From NCBI RefSeq assembly GCF_000328705.1, contig NC_019673.1, positions 4,278,001-4,342,000 of the forward strand: 64,000 nt of DNA, given 5' to 3'. The notes under the pieces are model-generated. The model did not search any database. It worked only from the letters and a program-made list of their open reading frames with translations, and had not been told where the DNA came from. A program made the position numbers and the translations under genes. Shown in pieces: positions 1 to 8,257 of this stretch. Source of the stretch: Saccharothrix espanaensis DSM 44229 (GTDB lineage: Bacteria; Actinomycetota; Actinomycetes; Mycobacteriales; Pseudonocardiaceae). Positions within the stretch are counted from its first letter, which is position 1. Each line of letters opens with the position of its first letter.

Positions 1-671
1 AACGGGATCGCCGACTGCGTGCGCACGTGCTCGGAGATCGCGTACTGGTTGTTCTGGCAGAAGAACACGATCGGGGCGTGCTGCGCGCTCGCCCAGACGA
101 ACGCCTCGTTCACGTCGCCCTGGCTCATCGCGCCGTCACCGAAGTACGCGATCACCGCGTCCCGTCCGCTGTCCCGGTTCACGCCCATCGCGTACCCGGT
201 GGCGTGCAGGGCGTGCGCGCCGATGACGATCGTGTAGAGGTGGAAGTTGTGCCGACGCGGGTCCCAGCCCATGTGGTAGACGCCGCGGAAGTGGCCCAGC
301 ACCTCGGCCATGTCGACGCCCCGGCACCACGCCACGCCGTGCTCGCGGTAGGTGGGGAACGCCATGTCGCCCGGCGCGAGCGCCCGGCCGGAGCCGACCT
401 GCGCGGCCTCCTGGCCCGCCAGCGACGCCCACACCGCGAGTTCGCCCTGCCGGGCCAGCGCCAGCGCCTGGGTGTCGACCCGGCGCACCACGACCAGGTC
501 GCGGTACAGGTCGGCGATCGCGGAATCGCTGATGTCCAAGGGGAAGTCGGGGTGTTCGACACGCTCGCCGGACGGGGTGAGCAGCTGCACGGGGTCGGGC
601 TCGTCGCCCGCGGTGTCGGGGGCGCGGCCGGATCGCGTCGCGGAGCGCCCGGTGGCGGGGACGATGGTCAT
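1..671 (-). CDS. Thiamine-diphosphate dehydrogenase E1 component, alpha subunit (3' part cut by window edge)
   Basis: This is the N-terminal part of an E1-alpha subunit of a pyruvate or branched-chain 2-oxo acid dehydrogenase, the ThDP enzyme that decarboxylates the 2-oxo acid and passes the acyl group to the lipoyl E2. Visible are the family block with PTYREHG followed by a VDMAEVLGHFRG segment, and the ThDP/Mg motif starting GDGAMSQGDVNEA and closing with QNNQYAIS. About 223 residues are present; full-length proteins have about 350-380, and the rest lies left of base 1. The ATG at 671 is preceded by GGAG about 13 bases upstream. A beta subunit would be expected just downstream. The substrate (pyruvate or branched-chain) cannot be decided from this part. 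Confidence 0.88.
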   Translation of the reverse strand, partial: MTIVPATGRSATRSGRAPDTAGDEPDPVQLLTPSGERVEHPDFPLDISDSAIADLYRDLVVVRRVDTQALALARQGELAVWASLAGQEAAQVGSGRALAPGDMAFPTYREHGVAWCRGVDMAEVLGHFRGVYHMGWDPRRHNFHLYTIVIGAHALHATGYAMGVNRDSGRDAVIAYFGDGAMSQGDVNEAFVWASAQHAPIVFFCQNNQYAISEHVRTQSAIP

Positions 672-795
672 GGAGTAACTCCACTTCGGTCGCGGAGCCG
701 CCGTGCGCTCGGGCGGACGTTCCCAGCCTGGCACCGGCGGAATCGGCCGCGCACCTCCGACATTGCGGCTGATCCCGCAACCCGGGAGATGGCTT

Positions 796-1044
796 TCAGG
801 CGAGCCCGAACAGCTCGCGCAGGGCGTCGGCGAGGTCCGTCCCGCCCGCTTGCTCGACGCGGGACGCGGGCAGGCGGAGCAGGTGGTCCACGACCCGTTG
901 CACGGTCGCCTCCAGCTCTTCGCGCAGCGGGCCGTCCACGGTGGGCAGCCGGCCGCGCAACCGCGCCAGCTCGGCTTCCACGACGGTGGCGGCCCGCGCG
1001 CGCAGCGCCGTGACCTCGGGTGCCCTGCCGATGGTCGCGGTCAC
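796..1044 (-). CDS. Free-standing glutamyl-tRNA reductase C-terminal (dimerisation) domain
   Basis: The 82-residue protein matches only the extreme C-terminus of Hem[20 protein letters not shown], then a helix with [12 protein letters not shown], ending [10 protein letters not shown]. In HemA this region forms the long dimerisation domain. The catalytic Cys domain and NADPH domain are absent, and no upstream frame supplies them, so it cannot be a reductase. The GTG start (1044-1042) overlaps the TGA of the chorismate mutase gene by four bases, so the two are translationally coupled. It may be a scaffold or dimerising partner, or a fragment kept after gene decay; the coupling argues against simple decay. 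The function is unknown. Confidence 0.7.
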   Translation of the reverse strand: MTATIGRAPEVTALRARAATVVEAELARLRGRLPTVDGPLREELEATVQRVVDHLLRLPASRVEQAGGTDLADALRELFGLA

Positions 1045-1325
1045 GACGCACCACGCCGCCCGGCCGAACCCATGGACCGGTTGCGGGACAACGCGAGCAG
1101 GACCAGCGCGAGTCGGTGACCCTCGTGGCCGAGCGCGCCGAACCGGGCGACGACGTCGAGTTCGTCCTTGAGCACCGCGCGGGTGCCGCCGGCCTGGAGT
1201 CGCGCGTCGGCCAGACTCGCCGCGGAGTCGACGCGTGCGGTCACCAGGCGGACGATCTCGCCGTCCAGCCGGTCGATCTCCTCGCGCAGCGGTGGCACTG
1301 CGCCACCAGGTGCCGGCTCGTCCAC
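1041..1325 (-). CDS. Chorismate mutase, AroQ-type helical
   Basis: The 94-residue protein has the AroQ helical signature: [19 protein letters not shown], a helix containing [10 protein letters not shown], and an [12 protein letters not shown] segment. It is close to the short actinobacterial chorismate mutases that convert chorismate to prephenate for Phe/Tyr or for aromatic building blocks. The GTG start at 1325 is supported by AGAGGAGG about 10 bases upstream. It is the first gene of a coupled pair with the HemA-domain gene. Its place between SgcJ and the E1-alpha gene leaves it open whether it belongs to the enediyne locus or is housekeeping at its border. Confidence 0.85.
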   Translation of the reverse strand: MDEPAPGGAVPPLREEIDRLDGEIVRLVTARVDSAASLADARLQAGGTRAVLKDELDVVARFGALGHEGHRLALVLLALSRNRSMGSAGRRGAS

Positions 1326-1462
1326 GGTGCCGCGCCTCCTCTGCGGTGAGAGGTTCTCCGGGCTCCTGACGCCCGGAGACCATCGTCACACCCGCACCGG
1401 GCCGCCGGCATCCTCTGCCGTGCTGGATCGGCCCCTGCGTGCGGCATCCGGCCCCGCACAGC

Positions 1463-1498
1463 GGAAAGGCCGTCCACCTCGGCGGTGGGCGGCCTTCC
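1463..1498 (-). terminator. Hairpin downstream of the SgcJ-like gene
   Basis: GGAAAGGCC-GTCCACC and GGTGGGC-GGCCTTCC form a long stem with a five-base loop and one small bulge. It lies 50 bases beyond the stop codon of the SgcJ-like gene. There is no T run, which is common for actinomycete terminators. Confidence 0.6.
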
Positions 1499-1525
1499 GG
1501 TCGTGGTTCGCGGTCGGGCGTCGGC

Positions 1526-1558
1526 GGTCGGGTCAGGTGCTGTCGGTCGGGTCAGGTG
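1526..1558. repeat. Two-copy direct repeat over the sgcJ-like stop codon
   Basis: GGTCGGGTCAGGTG occurs at 1526-1539 and 1545-1558. The second copy contains the stop codon (TCA on the plus strand, 1552-1554) of the SgcJ-like gene, so the 3' end of the gene has been duplicated downstream. Confidence 0.75.
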
Positions 1559-1980
1559 TTGGCGGGGCTGTTCTGGTAGGTGGCCAGCCGCCACTCGCCG
1601 TCCTGCTTGACGACCACCCAGGAGCCGCGGATCGCGCGCTCGGCGGTGACCTCGGTGTCGCCGGGCGCGAGGACGCCGCCCTCGGTCACCAGGATGCCGA
1701 AGTCCGGGCCGAACAGGCGCAGGTCCAGCGGGGTGCCGGCCACCGTGGTACCCCGGTACGGGCCCTCGAACGCGGCGGCCATGAACTCGCGGATCTCGTT
1801 GCGCCCCTTGCGGTACAGGCCGGGCAGGATCATCACGCCGTCCTCGGTGAACAGGTCCGCGATGGCGCTCGCGTCGTGCAGCGCCCAGCCCGCGATCATC
1901 CGCTGGGGCAGTGCCGCGATGGCGGCCTGGTCGGCCTTGCTCGGTCCGGTGTGGACGGTCATGCGCTGGTCGGTCGTCAT
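1552..1980 (-). CDS. SgcJ/EcaC-family NTF2-like protein
   Basis: The 142-residue protein has the SgcJ-type NTF2-like fold signature: an N-terminal helix region (IAALPQRMIAGWALHDASAIADLF), then TEDGVMILPGLYRKGR, and a C-terminal strand set ending in WRLATYQNSP. SgcJ homologues are found in many enediyne clusters, where they are thought to help with the polyene or warhead intermediate; the exact chemistry is unsettled. The ATG at 1980 has GAGGAGAGG just upstream. An earlier in-frame start would add an arginine-rich stretch with no homology. It runs in the same direction as the GMC oxidoreductase gene. Its presence supports calling the whole left part an enediyne locus. Confidence 0.85.
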   Translation of the reverse strand: MTTDQRMTVHTGPSKADQAAIAALPQRMIAGWALHDASAIADLFTEDGVMILPGLYRKGRNEIREFMAAAFEGPYRGTTVAGTPLDLRLFGPDFGILVTEGGVLAPGDTEVTAERAIRGSWVVVKQDGEWRLATYQNSPANT

Positions 1981-2120
1981 GCCTCTCCTCGGTTCCTGGT
2001 CGTCGGGCCGACTCCGCCGACCCGTCCGGCGGACGCGCCGGGCTGCCGTGGTGCTCACCGTCGACCCTCCCGCTCGGGCCCGACCGGCGCATCTCCTGGC
2101 TTGCTCGGATCGCGCCGGTC

Positions 2121-2194
2121 CCGGTCGGTCCCGGTCGGTCCCGGTCAGACGCGGTCGGTCCCGGTCAGTCCCGGTCGGTCGCGGTCAGTCGCGG
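2121..2194. repeat. Ten-base tandem repeat at the GMC oxidoreductase 3' end
   Basis: Seven exact-period 10-base units of the form (C/G)CGGTC(G/A)GTC run from 2121 to 2190, with partial units on both sides. The right end enters the last codons and stop (2185-2187) of the GMC oxidoreductase gene. Confidence 0.8.
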
Positions 2195-3828
2195 ACGAGC
2201 TGGGCGACGGCGCGCCGCCCGGAGGTCCCGCCGTCGGGGGAGGGCGCGCCGTAGCTCACGTCCACGCCCCGGTCGCGCAGCGCCGCGACGATGCCGGGGA
2301 TCGCCCGCTCGGCCAGCGCGGCGATGGTGAGCGCGGGGTTCACCGTGACCGCGCCGGGCACCGCCGAGCCGTCGGTGACGAAGATGCCGGGGTGGCCGCG
2401 CAGCTCGTGCCGGTCGTCCAGCGCGGAGGTCTGCGGGTCGTCACCGATCCGGCAGGACGCCAGCGGGTGCACGGTGTACGCGCCGACGACGTCGTTGGTC
2501 CACGGCATGACCTTGGACAGCCCGTCGCGCTCCAGGATGTCCTTCACCGCCGCGTCGGACTGCCGCCAGCCGGACAGGGTGTTCTCGGTGGGCCGGTAGG
2601 AGATGGGCCCGCGGCCGAGCATCTGCTGGGAGATCCGCACGGCGTTGCCTGTGGGCGGCGGCGGGCCGAACACGCCCTCGTTGTCGTCCTCGGTCATCGC
2701 GAAGATGGTCAGCCACGACTGCCACTGCTCGACGATCCGCTTCTTCTCGGTGCCGAACCAGGTCGGCCCGGTCGCGTCCGGGACCTGCGCCAGGATGGTG
2801 CCGAACCCGGGCGGGAAGTAGAGCTGCTCCAGGCAGAACCGGGAGAACTCCGGGCTCGCCGGGTCGAGGTTGTCCCAGCTCGCCACGCACGGGCCCTTGC
2901 CGATCTGGTTGGCCGCGTAGGCCAGGCCCTCCGCGCGGCTCAGGCCGAGCAGGCGCAGGGCCTTGTCCTCGTCGATGATCGCGGTGTTGAGCCGCTCGCC
3001 GTTGCCGGAGAAGTACCGGCCGACGGCGTGCGGCATCGGGCCCAGGGTCGGCTCGGAGCGCTGGAGGATGACCGGCGTCGCGCCCGCCCCCGCCGCCAGG
3101 ACGACCACCTTGGCGTCGATCGACCCGCTGCCCACGCTCATCCGGTAGTCGACGTCGTGGATGACGTTGTAGTCCACCCGGTAGCCGCCGTCGTCGGTGC
3201 GGCCGAGCCGCTGCACCTCGTGCAGGGGGCGGATCCGCGCGCCGTGCGCGACGGCGGCCGGCAGGTAGTTGAGCAGCAGCGACCGCTTGGCGTCGAACCG
3301 GCAGCCGGACATCATCCAGTTGCAGTTGGTGCACTTGTCGCCGTCGATCGCGACCGGCACCGGGTTGGCGGTGCGGCCGGCGTGGTCGCACGCGGCGGCG
3401 AACAGCCCGCCCGCGTAGGTCACGTCGTCCCAGCTCTGCCGGGTGACCGGCAGCGCCTCGCACACCTTGTCGTACCAGGGGTCGAGGGTGTCGCGGGTGA
3501 CCGCCTCGGGCCACATCCGGCGGCCCAGGCCGCCCTGGCGGTCGAACACGAACCGCGGCGCGCGCGGCATCGCGGCGAAGTAGACCACGCTGCCGCCGCC
3601 GACGCAGTTGCCGCCGAGCAGGCTCATCCCGTCGCCCACCACGAAGTCGAAGATCCGGGTGTAGGAGGAGCCGAGCAGGAAGTCGTGCTCGAAGTCCTCG
3701 CCCTCCAGCCACGGACCGCGTTCCAGCACGGTGACCTTCGCCCCGCCGGCGGCCAGGTGGTAGGCGGCGATCGCGCCGCCGAACCCGCTGCCGACGATCA
3801 GCACGTCGGTGCTCTCGGTGCTCGTCAT
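2185..3828 (-). CDS. GMC / cholesterol-oxidase-like FAD oxidoreductase
   Basis: This is a 547-residue flavoprotein with the FAD Rossmann motif GSGFGG at residues 13-18, a GGNCVGGGSVVY segment, a cysteine cluster DKCTNCNWMMSGC near residues 163-176, and the family C-terminus with HPLASCRIGDDP, TDGSAVPGAVTVNPALTI. Such enzymes oxidise alcohols or C-H bonds using FAD and oxygen or a carrier. In enediyne clusters an oxidoreductase of this type (called E9 in C-1027-like clusters) acts on the warhead or its precursor. The upstream DUF5987-like gene ends 15 bases before the start, so the two probably form an operon and perhaps a complex. The ATG is 3828-3826. Confidence 0.85.
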   Translation of the reverse strand: MTSTESTDVLIVGSGFGGAIAAYHLAAGGAKVTVLERGPWLEGEDFEHDFLLGSSYTRIFDFVVGDGMSLLGGNCVGGGSVVYFAAMPRAPRFVFDRQGGLGRRMWPEAVTRDTLDPWYDKVCEALPVTRQSWDDVTYAGGLFAAACDHAGRTANPVPVAIDGDKCTNCNWMMSGCRFDAKRSLLLNYLPAAVAHGARIRPLHEVQRLGRTDDGGYRVDYNVIHDVDYRMSVGSGSIDAKVVVLAAGAGATPVILQRSEPTLGPMPHAVGRYFSGNGERLNTAIIDEDKALRLLGLSRAEGLAYAANQIGKGPCVASWDNLDPASPEFSRFCLEQLYFPPGFGTILAQVPDATGPTWFGTEKKRIVEQWQSWLTIFAMTEDDNEGVFGPPPPTGNAVRISQQMLGRGPISYRPTENTLSGWRQSDAAVKDILERDGLSKVMPWTNDVVGAYTVHPLASCRIGDDPQTSALDDRHELRGHPGIFVTDGSAVPGAVTVNPALTIAALAERAIPGIVAALRDRGVDVSYGAPSPDGGTSGRRAVAQLVRD

Positions 3829-3843
3829 CGCACACTCCCCTCG

Positions 3844-4413
3844 TCAGGCCGGGTCGCCGGCCGGCGTCGTGCCCGGGTGGGTCCGCGCCAGCCGCCTGCG
3901 GTAGGAGAAGGAGGGGAACCGCCACAGCCCGTCGGCGTCCGGCTCGGCGAACCGCATGGCGCGCAGCCCGGGGTGGCCCGCCGCCATCGCCTCGGCGGTG
4001 TGCAGGTGCGCGCCGGTGTCGAACGCCATGTTGCTGAACAGCGCCAGCGCCACCCAGCCGTCCTTCTCCGGGTGGCCCGGCGCGACCAGTTCCGCGACGA
4101 GCCCGGTGCGCTGCGCGAACGGCAGTGCGACGAACGGCGGAACGGTCCCGTCCAGTGCCGTCCCGGTCCGGTCGGCGTAGTCCCGGGCGTGGTTGTTGAG
4201 CAGTTCGGACAGGCTGTCCAGCCCGTCCACGACGCCGGCCGCGGGCGTCTCCAACAATGCGATCGCGCCCGCTTCCACGGCCCCGCCGCTGGTGGCCGCA
4301 CCCGCGACGGCGCGATCCTCCGGCGACCGTTTCGCGCCCGGGACGATCGTGTCCGCGAATGCCTCCAGGGTCATGGTGCGGACGGCGCGATCCGCTGCGG
4401 TGTCCGATTCCAC
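3844..4413 (-). CDS. DUF5987-like small partner of the GMC oxidoreductase
   Basis: The 189-residue protein starts with AVRTMTLEAFADTIVPG, which resembles the opening of gluconate-2-dehydrogenase subunit 3-type proteins, and ends in an FSYRRRLARTHPGT segment. I recall similar proteins as DUF5987, next to GMC oxidoreductases in actinobacteria. The likely role is a small non-catalytic subunit of the downstream flavoenzyme; this is inference. The GTG start at 4413 is chosen because GAGAGAGGA precedes it. The residues read upstream of that GTG are low-complexity and look non-coding. No twin-arginine signal is present in the chosen form. Confidence 0.65.
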   Translation of the reverse strand: MESDTAADRAVRTMTLEAFADTIVPGAKRSPEDRAVAGAATSGGAVEAGAIALLETPAAGVVDGLDSLSELLNNHARDYADRTGTALDGTVPPFVALPFAQRTGLVAELVAPGHPEKDGWVALALFSNMAFDTGAHLHTAEAMAAGHPGLRAMRFAEPDADGLWRFPSFSYRRRLARTHPGTTPAGDPA

Positions 4414-5029
4414 GGCAGGTCCTCTCTCCGAGCGGGAATTGTCGGCGGGCGGCGCGGGCGGCCGCGTCCTGCGGGGCCGTTTCGCTCTGCGGCGGGCTCG
4501 CCCGAACGTTCGTCCCATGGTCTCCCGGAGGATCCGGTGTGCGCTTCTCCGAGGGTGCCGTGATCTGCCGTGATCAGCCGGGCCGGGCCGGGTGCGGACC
4601 CCCGAAGGACTGGCGGGGGCAGGTCCGGTGCGGCTGGATGCAGCACCGCGCTGCGGCCGACGGGGGTAAGGCGGCTGATCGGACAAATGAGCCGCGGCGG
4701 GCCGGCGGGCGATCATATTATGCCCTCCCGGGGTACTCCGTATTGACCGTCCGCGATCGTTTCAAACATCGTTTTGATGATCTTGTGGAGATCCCTCCAA
4801 CGATCTTGAAAGGCCACGTCAGGGCCTGTCCGGACAGCTTGCGTGGGCTGTTGGCAGGCTGGTAGCTTGCGAAAGAGAACGATTCGAGGGCCTGGGGGCA
4901 GTGCTGCTCGGGAAAGCGCGAGAGCGCGCTGGTCATGGTGACTGGGCGAGCTTCCCCACGGTGCCTGGAGTCGGCTTGTCGGTTGCCGGGTAACACTCTG
5001 CGCTAGATACCGTGAATGGAGTTCGACTT
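4414..5029. other. Long intergenic region before the AraC gene
   Basis: Six hundred bases without a convincing gene, visibly richer in A and T than the surroundings, especially 4710-4820. It separates the leftward DUF5987-GMC genes from the rightward AraC gene and probably holds both promoters. ATCGTTTCA (4757-4765) and ATCGTTTTGA (4769-4778) are near-direct repeats about 12 bases apart, a possible regulator site. No RNA gene is recognisable. Confidence 0.5.
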
Positions 5030-5806
5030 GTGGTGCAGGTTATCGAACGTGCGGTAGGACAAGTCATCGATTCGATGCACGCGAACATTGGTGAACAATT
5101 CACTATAGACGACATGGCGCGGACCGCGAACTACAGCAAGTTTCACTTCTCGCGGGCGTTCCAGCGGGTGACCGGGGTGTCGCCGGGGCGATTCCTGGCG
5201 GCTATCCGGTTGCAGGAGGCGAAACGCCTCCTGGTGGCGACTTCACTGACCGTGACCGATATCAGCCATCGGGTCGGCTACACCAGCGTGGGCACTTTCA
5301 GCTCGCGCTTCCGGAGCAGTGTCGGGGTGTCACCGACGACCTTCCGGCAATCCGGCGGTTTCACCCGGCACATCCCGATGGCCCGACGCGCCGTGGACGC
5401 GCGGACGGCCGTCGTGCAGGGTGAGATCTCGGCCCCGGCCGGGCCGCCCGGCCTGCTGTTCATCGGCCTGTTCCAGGACGGGATCCCGCAGGGGGCGCCG
5501 ATCCGGTGCACCGTGCTGCGCCGCCCGGGGTCCTACCTGCTCAGCTGCGTGCCGCCCGGCACGTGGCACCTGCTGGCCCAGTCCGTCGCGCTGGGGCGCG
5601 AGTCGATGCTGGGGGACGGCCCGTTCGCGCACGACCTGGCGCTGTCGGTGGCGTCGCACGGCCCGGTCACCATCCGGCCCGGCCGGCCGGTCGAGCGCGC
5701 GGACCTCACCCTCCGCCCGATCTGCAACCTCGACCCGCCGGTCCTGCTGGCGCTGCTGGACGTCCGCACGCACGCCCTGGGCGTGAGCGCCAACGCGAGT
5801 GCCTGA
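5030..5806 (+). CDS. AraC-family regulator with an N-terminal DNA-binding domain
   Basis: Two AraC helix-turn-helix units lie at about residues 20-105: the segment NYSKFHFSRAFQRVTG and the segment TVTDISHRVGYTSVGTFSSR. Unlike most AraC proteins the DNA-binding part comes first. The remaining 150 residues (about 110-258) are a beta-rich domain I do not recognise, with PPGLLFIGLFQDGIPQG and a PPGTWHLLA stretch. It is probably a pathway-level regulator of the enediyne genes around it. GTG 5030 is preferred because GGAG lies nine bases upstream; GTG 5012 is in frame but has no ribosome site. Confidence 0.82.
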   Translation: MVQVIERAVGQVIDSMHANIGEQFTIDDMARTANYSKFHFSRAFQRVTGVSPGRFLAAIRLQEAKRLLVATSLTVTDISHRVGYTSVGTFSSRFRSSVGVSPTTFRQSGGFTRHIPMARRAVDARTAVVQGEISAPAGPPGLLFIGLFQDGIPQGAPIRCTVLRRPGSYLLSCVPPGTWHLLAQSVALGRESMLGDGPFAHDLALSVASHGPVTIRPGRPVERADLTLRPICNLDPPVLLALLDVRTHALGVSANASA

Positions 5807-5825
5807 CCGGGTGGGCGCGAGACGC

Positions 5826-5868
5826 GACAAGGGGTTGTCCTCCGGAGACGGGAGGGCAACCCCTTGTC
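5826..5868. terminator. Perfect 12-bp hairpin between convergent genes
   Basis: GACAAGGGGTTG (5826-5837) pairs exactly with CAACCCCTTGTC (5857-5868) around a 19-base loop. It sits between the ends of the AraC gene and the P450 gene, so it can stop both transcripts. Confidence 0.85.
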
Positions 5869-5887
5869 ACGTCGCGCCGCCGCCCGG

Positions 5888-7252
5888 TCAGCCGACGGGG
5901 TGCGCGGTCACCCGCAGGCCGCCGCGGATCCGCAGTGACAGCATCGGCTCGGGCACCACGTCGCGGCCGGGCACGGACCGCAGGTCCAGCTCGCGCGTGA
6001 TCATCGCGAGGGTGAACACCGCCTCCATGATCCCGAGGTGGTTGCCCACGCAGAACCGCGGCCCGGCCCCGAACGGCAGGTAGGCGTAGCGCGGCCGGCC
6101 GGTCGCGGCGGCGGGGTCGAACCGGTCCGGGTCGAAGCGGTCCGGCCGGTCCCAGAACCCCGGGTGCCGGTGCAGGGTGTACGGGCAGATCAGCACGTCC
6201 GCGCCGGCCGGCACGAACCAGTCGCCCACGTGGTCGTCGGCCTGCGCCGCGCGGGGCAGGATCCAGACCGGCGGGAACAGCCGCACCACCTCGTCCACCA
6301 CCATCGCGGTGTAGCGCAACGCGCGCAGGTCCTCGTAGACCGGCGTGCGGTCGCCGAGCACGGCCCGCGCCTCGGCGCGGACCCGCTCCTTCACCTCGGG
6401 GTGCCGGTCGAGCAGGTGGAACGCCCAGCCCAGCGTGCTGGCCGTCGTCTCGTGCCCGGCCAGCATCAACGTCACCAGCTCGTCGTGCAGCCGCCGGTCG
6501 CCGACCGCCTCGTCGCGCTCCTCGGCCACCGACGCGAGCACCCGGGACAGCACGTCGTCGCCGTCATGGCCGCCGTGCTCGACCCGCCGGGCCGCGAGCT
6601 CCGCCACGACCCGGCGCAGCTCCCGGCGCGCCTTGCGGAAGCGGAGCTGGTGGGGCAGCGGCACCCACATCGGCACCGCGCTCATCGTCACCATCTCGAA
6701 CATCGCCTGGTCCTGCACGGCCTCGAACGAGTGGCCGATGTGCTCGAACCGGGAGAGGTCCTCCGACAGCAGGGTCCGCCCCAGCACGTCGAGGGTCAGG
6801 CCGGTCACCTCCTCGGTGAGGTTGACCGGTGGCCCGCCGATCCCGGCGCGCAGCCGGTCGACCAGCCGGCCCGCCGACTCGGCCACCGCGCCCGCCTGCC
6901 GCGCGATCCGCTTGTGCTGGAACGCCGGCTGGGTGGCCCGGCGCTGCTTGCGCCACAGCTCGCCCTCGCTGGTGAGCAGCCCGTCGCCGATCGCGCGGCG
7001 GGCGTGCACCAGGCCGATACCCTTGTGGTAGTTGGCCGCGTTGTCGGCGAGCACGTGCTTGGCGTGCTCGGGGTTGTTGAAGAAGTACAGCGTCTTGGGC
7101 CCGATGGCCATCCGGACCGCGTCGCCGTACTCCCGCGCCGCCGACGTCATCAACGTCAACCGGTCGCCGGCGAGCTGCTTGAGCAGGCCGAAGGTGGCAC
7201 TGCGCGGGGGCCCCGGCGGCGTCCGCCGGAGGTAGGTCGCGCTGCGGGTCAT
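5888..7252 (-). CDS. Cytochrome P450 of the enediyne locus
   Basis: This is a 454-residue P450 with proline-rich N-terminus RRTPPGPPR, I-helix AGHETTA, ExxR as EVVR, PDRFDPDRF, and the haem loop FGAGPRFCVG with Cys401. The I-helix acid-threonine pair is intact, so a normal oxygen-activating monooxygenase is expected. The ATG (7252-7250) overlaps the TGA of unbU by four bases, which ties it tightly to the warhead operon. P450s (E7 in C-1027 nomenclature) are recurrent in enediyne clusters and hydroxylate or rearrange the core. The substrate is unknown. The N-terminal style (CYP4/102-like) differs from the typical 400-residue Streptomyces P450. Confidence 0.92.
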   Translation of the reverse strand: MTRSATYLRRTPPGPPRSATFGLLKQLAGDRLTLMTSAAREYGDAVRMAIGPKTLYFFNNPEHAKHVLADNAANYHKGIGLVHARRAIGDGLLTSEGELWRKQRRATQPAFQHKRIARQAGAVAESAGRLVDRLRAGIGGPPVNLTEEVTGLTLDVLGRTLLSEDLSRFEHIGHSFEAVQDQAMFEMVTMSAVPMWVPLPHQLRFRKARRELRRVVAELAARRVEHGGHDGDDVLSRVLASVAEERDEAVGDRRLHDELVTLMLAGHETTASTLGWAFHLLDRHPEVKERVRAEARAVLGDRTPVYEDLRALRYTAMVVDEVVRLFPPVWILPRAAQADDHVGDWFVPAGADVLICPYTLHRHPGFWDRPDRFDPDRFDPAAATGRPRYAYLPFGAGPRFCVGNHLGIMEAVFTLAMITRELDLRSVPGRDVVPEPMLSLRIRGGLRVTAHPVG

Positions 7253-8256
7253 GTCCGCACGACCTCGCTGCCCGTGGGCACACCGTTGCGCGACGGGTCC
7301 ACAGTGGACACCTCGGGCTCGGGCTCCTCGGCGGCCCGCGCCTTCTGCTGCTCCTCGCGTTCGAGCCGCGCGCGTTCCACGATGTGCAGCGCCCACAGGA
7401 ACCCGCCGCGGATCAGGCACACGATCGCCGTGGCGAAGAAGATGCCGTACGGGATGCTCATGCCCATCAGCACGCCGTACACCGCCGCCACGCCACCGCC
7501 GAACGCGATCTGCGACACCGGGCGCGACGGGCTCGTGCCCGGGTCGGTCACCATGTAGTTGGTGAACAGCACGAACGCGACACCGGTCATCATGCCCAGC
7601 CCGGCCGGGATCGACACGTCCAGCAGGATCCCGCGGATCACCGCCTGCAGCGCGAACCCGACCAGCCACGCCATGATCAGCCACAGCCGGCCGGTCAGCA
7701 TCCCGTTGAGCATGGTGCCCGCGGCCACGATGATCACCGGGATCAGCCAGTCGACGAACGTGCCGACGTGCTCGGTGAAGTGGTACGGCGGCGCGATGGA
7801 CGCCCACGGGAACACCAGCAGGATGATCGTGATGCCGAAGTTCGACGGGTTCATGAAGTGCCGCAACCGGCCGCGCACCGGGGCGCGCAGCACCCACTTC
7901 GCGCCCACCGCCACGGTGACGCCGAAGATCATCGCCCACACGTTGTCGTTGACGTAGATCAGCATGTTCATCGCGAGGCTGGTGATGTGCGCCGGGTACA
8001 GGAACTCCATCACGCCGCGGAAGCCGTTGCCCGCGAACCGGGGCGGCCGGCCCTCCTGCCGCGCGGCGACCACCTCCAGGAAGATCTCCACGGTGTACCC
8101 GGTGGCCAGCGCGATGAACGGCCACAGCCACGGCTGCTCGAACCCCAGGACCGTGTAGCCCAGGATGTTGAAGACGGTGATGGAGATCGCGAACCGGCGC
8201 AGCGCGGTGACCACCTTGGGGTCGTGGCGCGGCGGGCTCGGTTTCGTCTCGGCCAT
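7249..8256 (-). CDS. unbU: Enediyne membrane protein UnbU (RnfD/NqrB-like)
   Basis: The 335-residue protein has about eight to ten hydrophobic segments and an RnfD/NqrB-like core: ALRAPVRGRLRHFMNPSNFG, then PVIIVAAGTMLNG and a VAFVLFTNYMVTDPGTSPSR motif. In NqrB/RnfD a similar motif carries covalent FMN on Thr; here the T in MVTDPGTS is present. UnbU is one of the conserved enediyne cassette proteins and its exact role is unknown. The ATG at 8256 has GAGGAGAAG upstream and follows the unbV stop after one base. The C-terminal tail is charged and cytosolic. The stop overlaps the P450 start. Confidence 0.9.
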   Translation of the reverse strand: MAETKPSPPRHDPKVVTALRRFAISITVFNILGYTVLGFEQPWLWPFIALATGYTVEIFLEVVAARQEGRPPRFAGNGFRGVMEFLYPAHITSLAMNMLIYVNDNVWAMIFGVTVAVGAKWVLRAPVRGRLRHFMNPSNFGITIILLVFPWASIAPPYHFTEHVGTFVDWLIPVIIVAAGTMLNGMLTGRLWLIMAWLVGFALQAVIRGILLDVSIPAGLGMMTGVAFVLFTNYMVTDPGTSPSRPVSQIAFGGGVAAVYGVLMGMSIPYGIFFATAIVCLIRGGFLWALHIVERARLEREEQQKARAAEEPEPEVSTVDPSRNGVPTGSEVVRT

Positions 8257-8257
8257 G

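Noticed and set aside
1168..4563. Long plus-strand frame across the SgcJ, GMC and DUF5987 genes
   Set aside because: It is antisense to three recognisable genes and has no domain or ribosome-site support.
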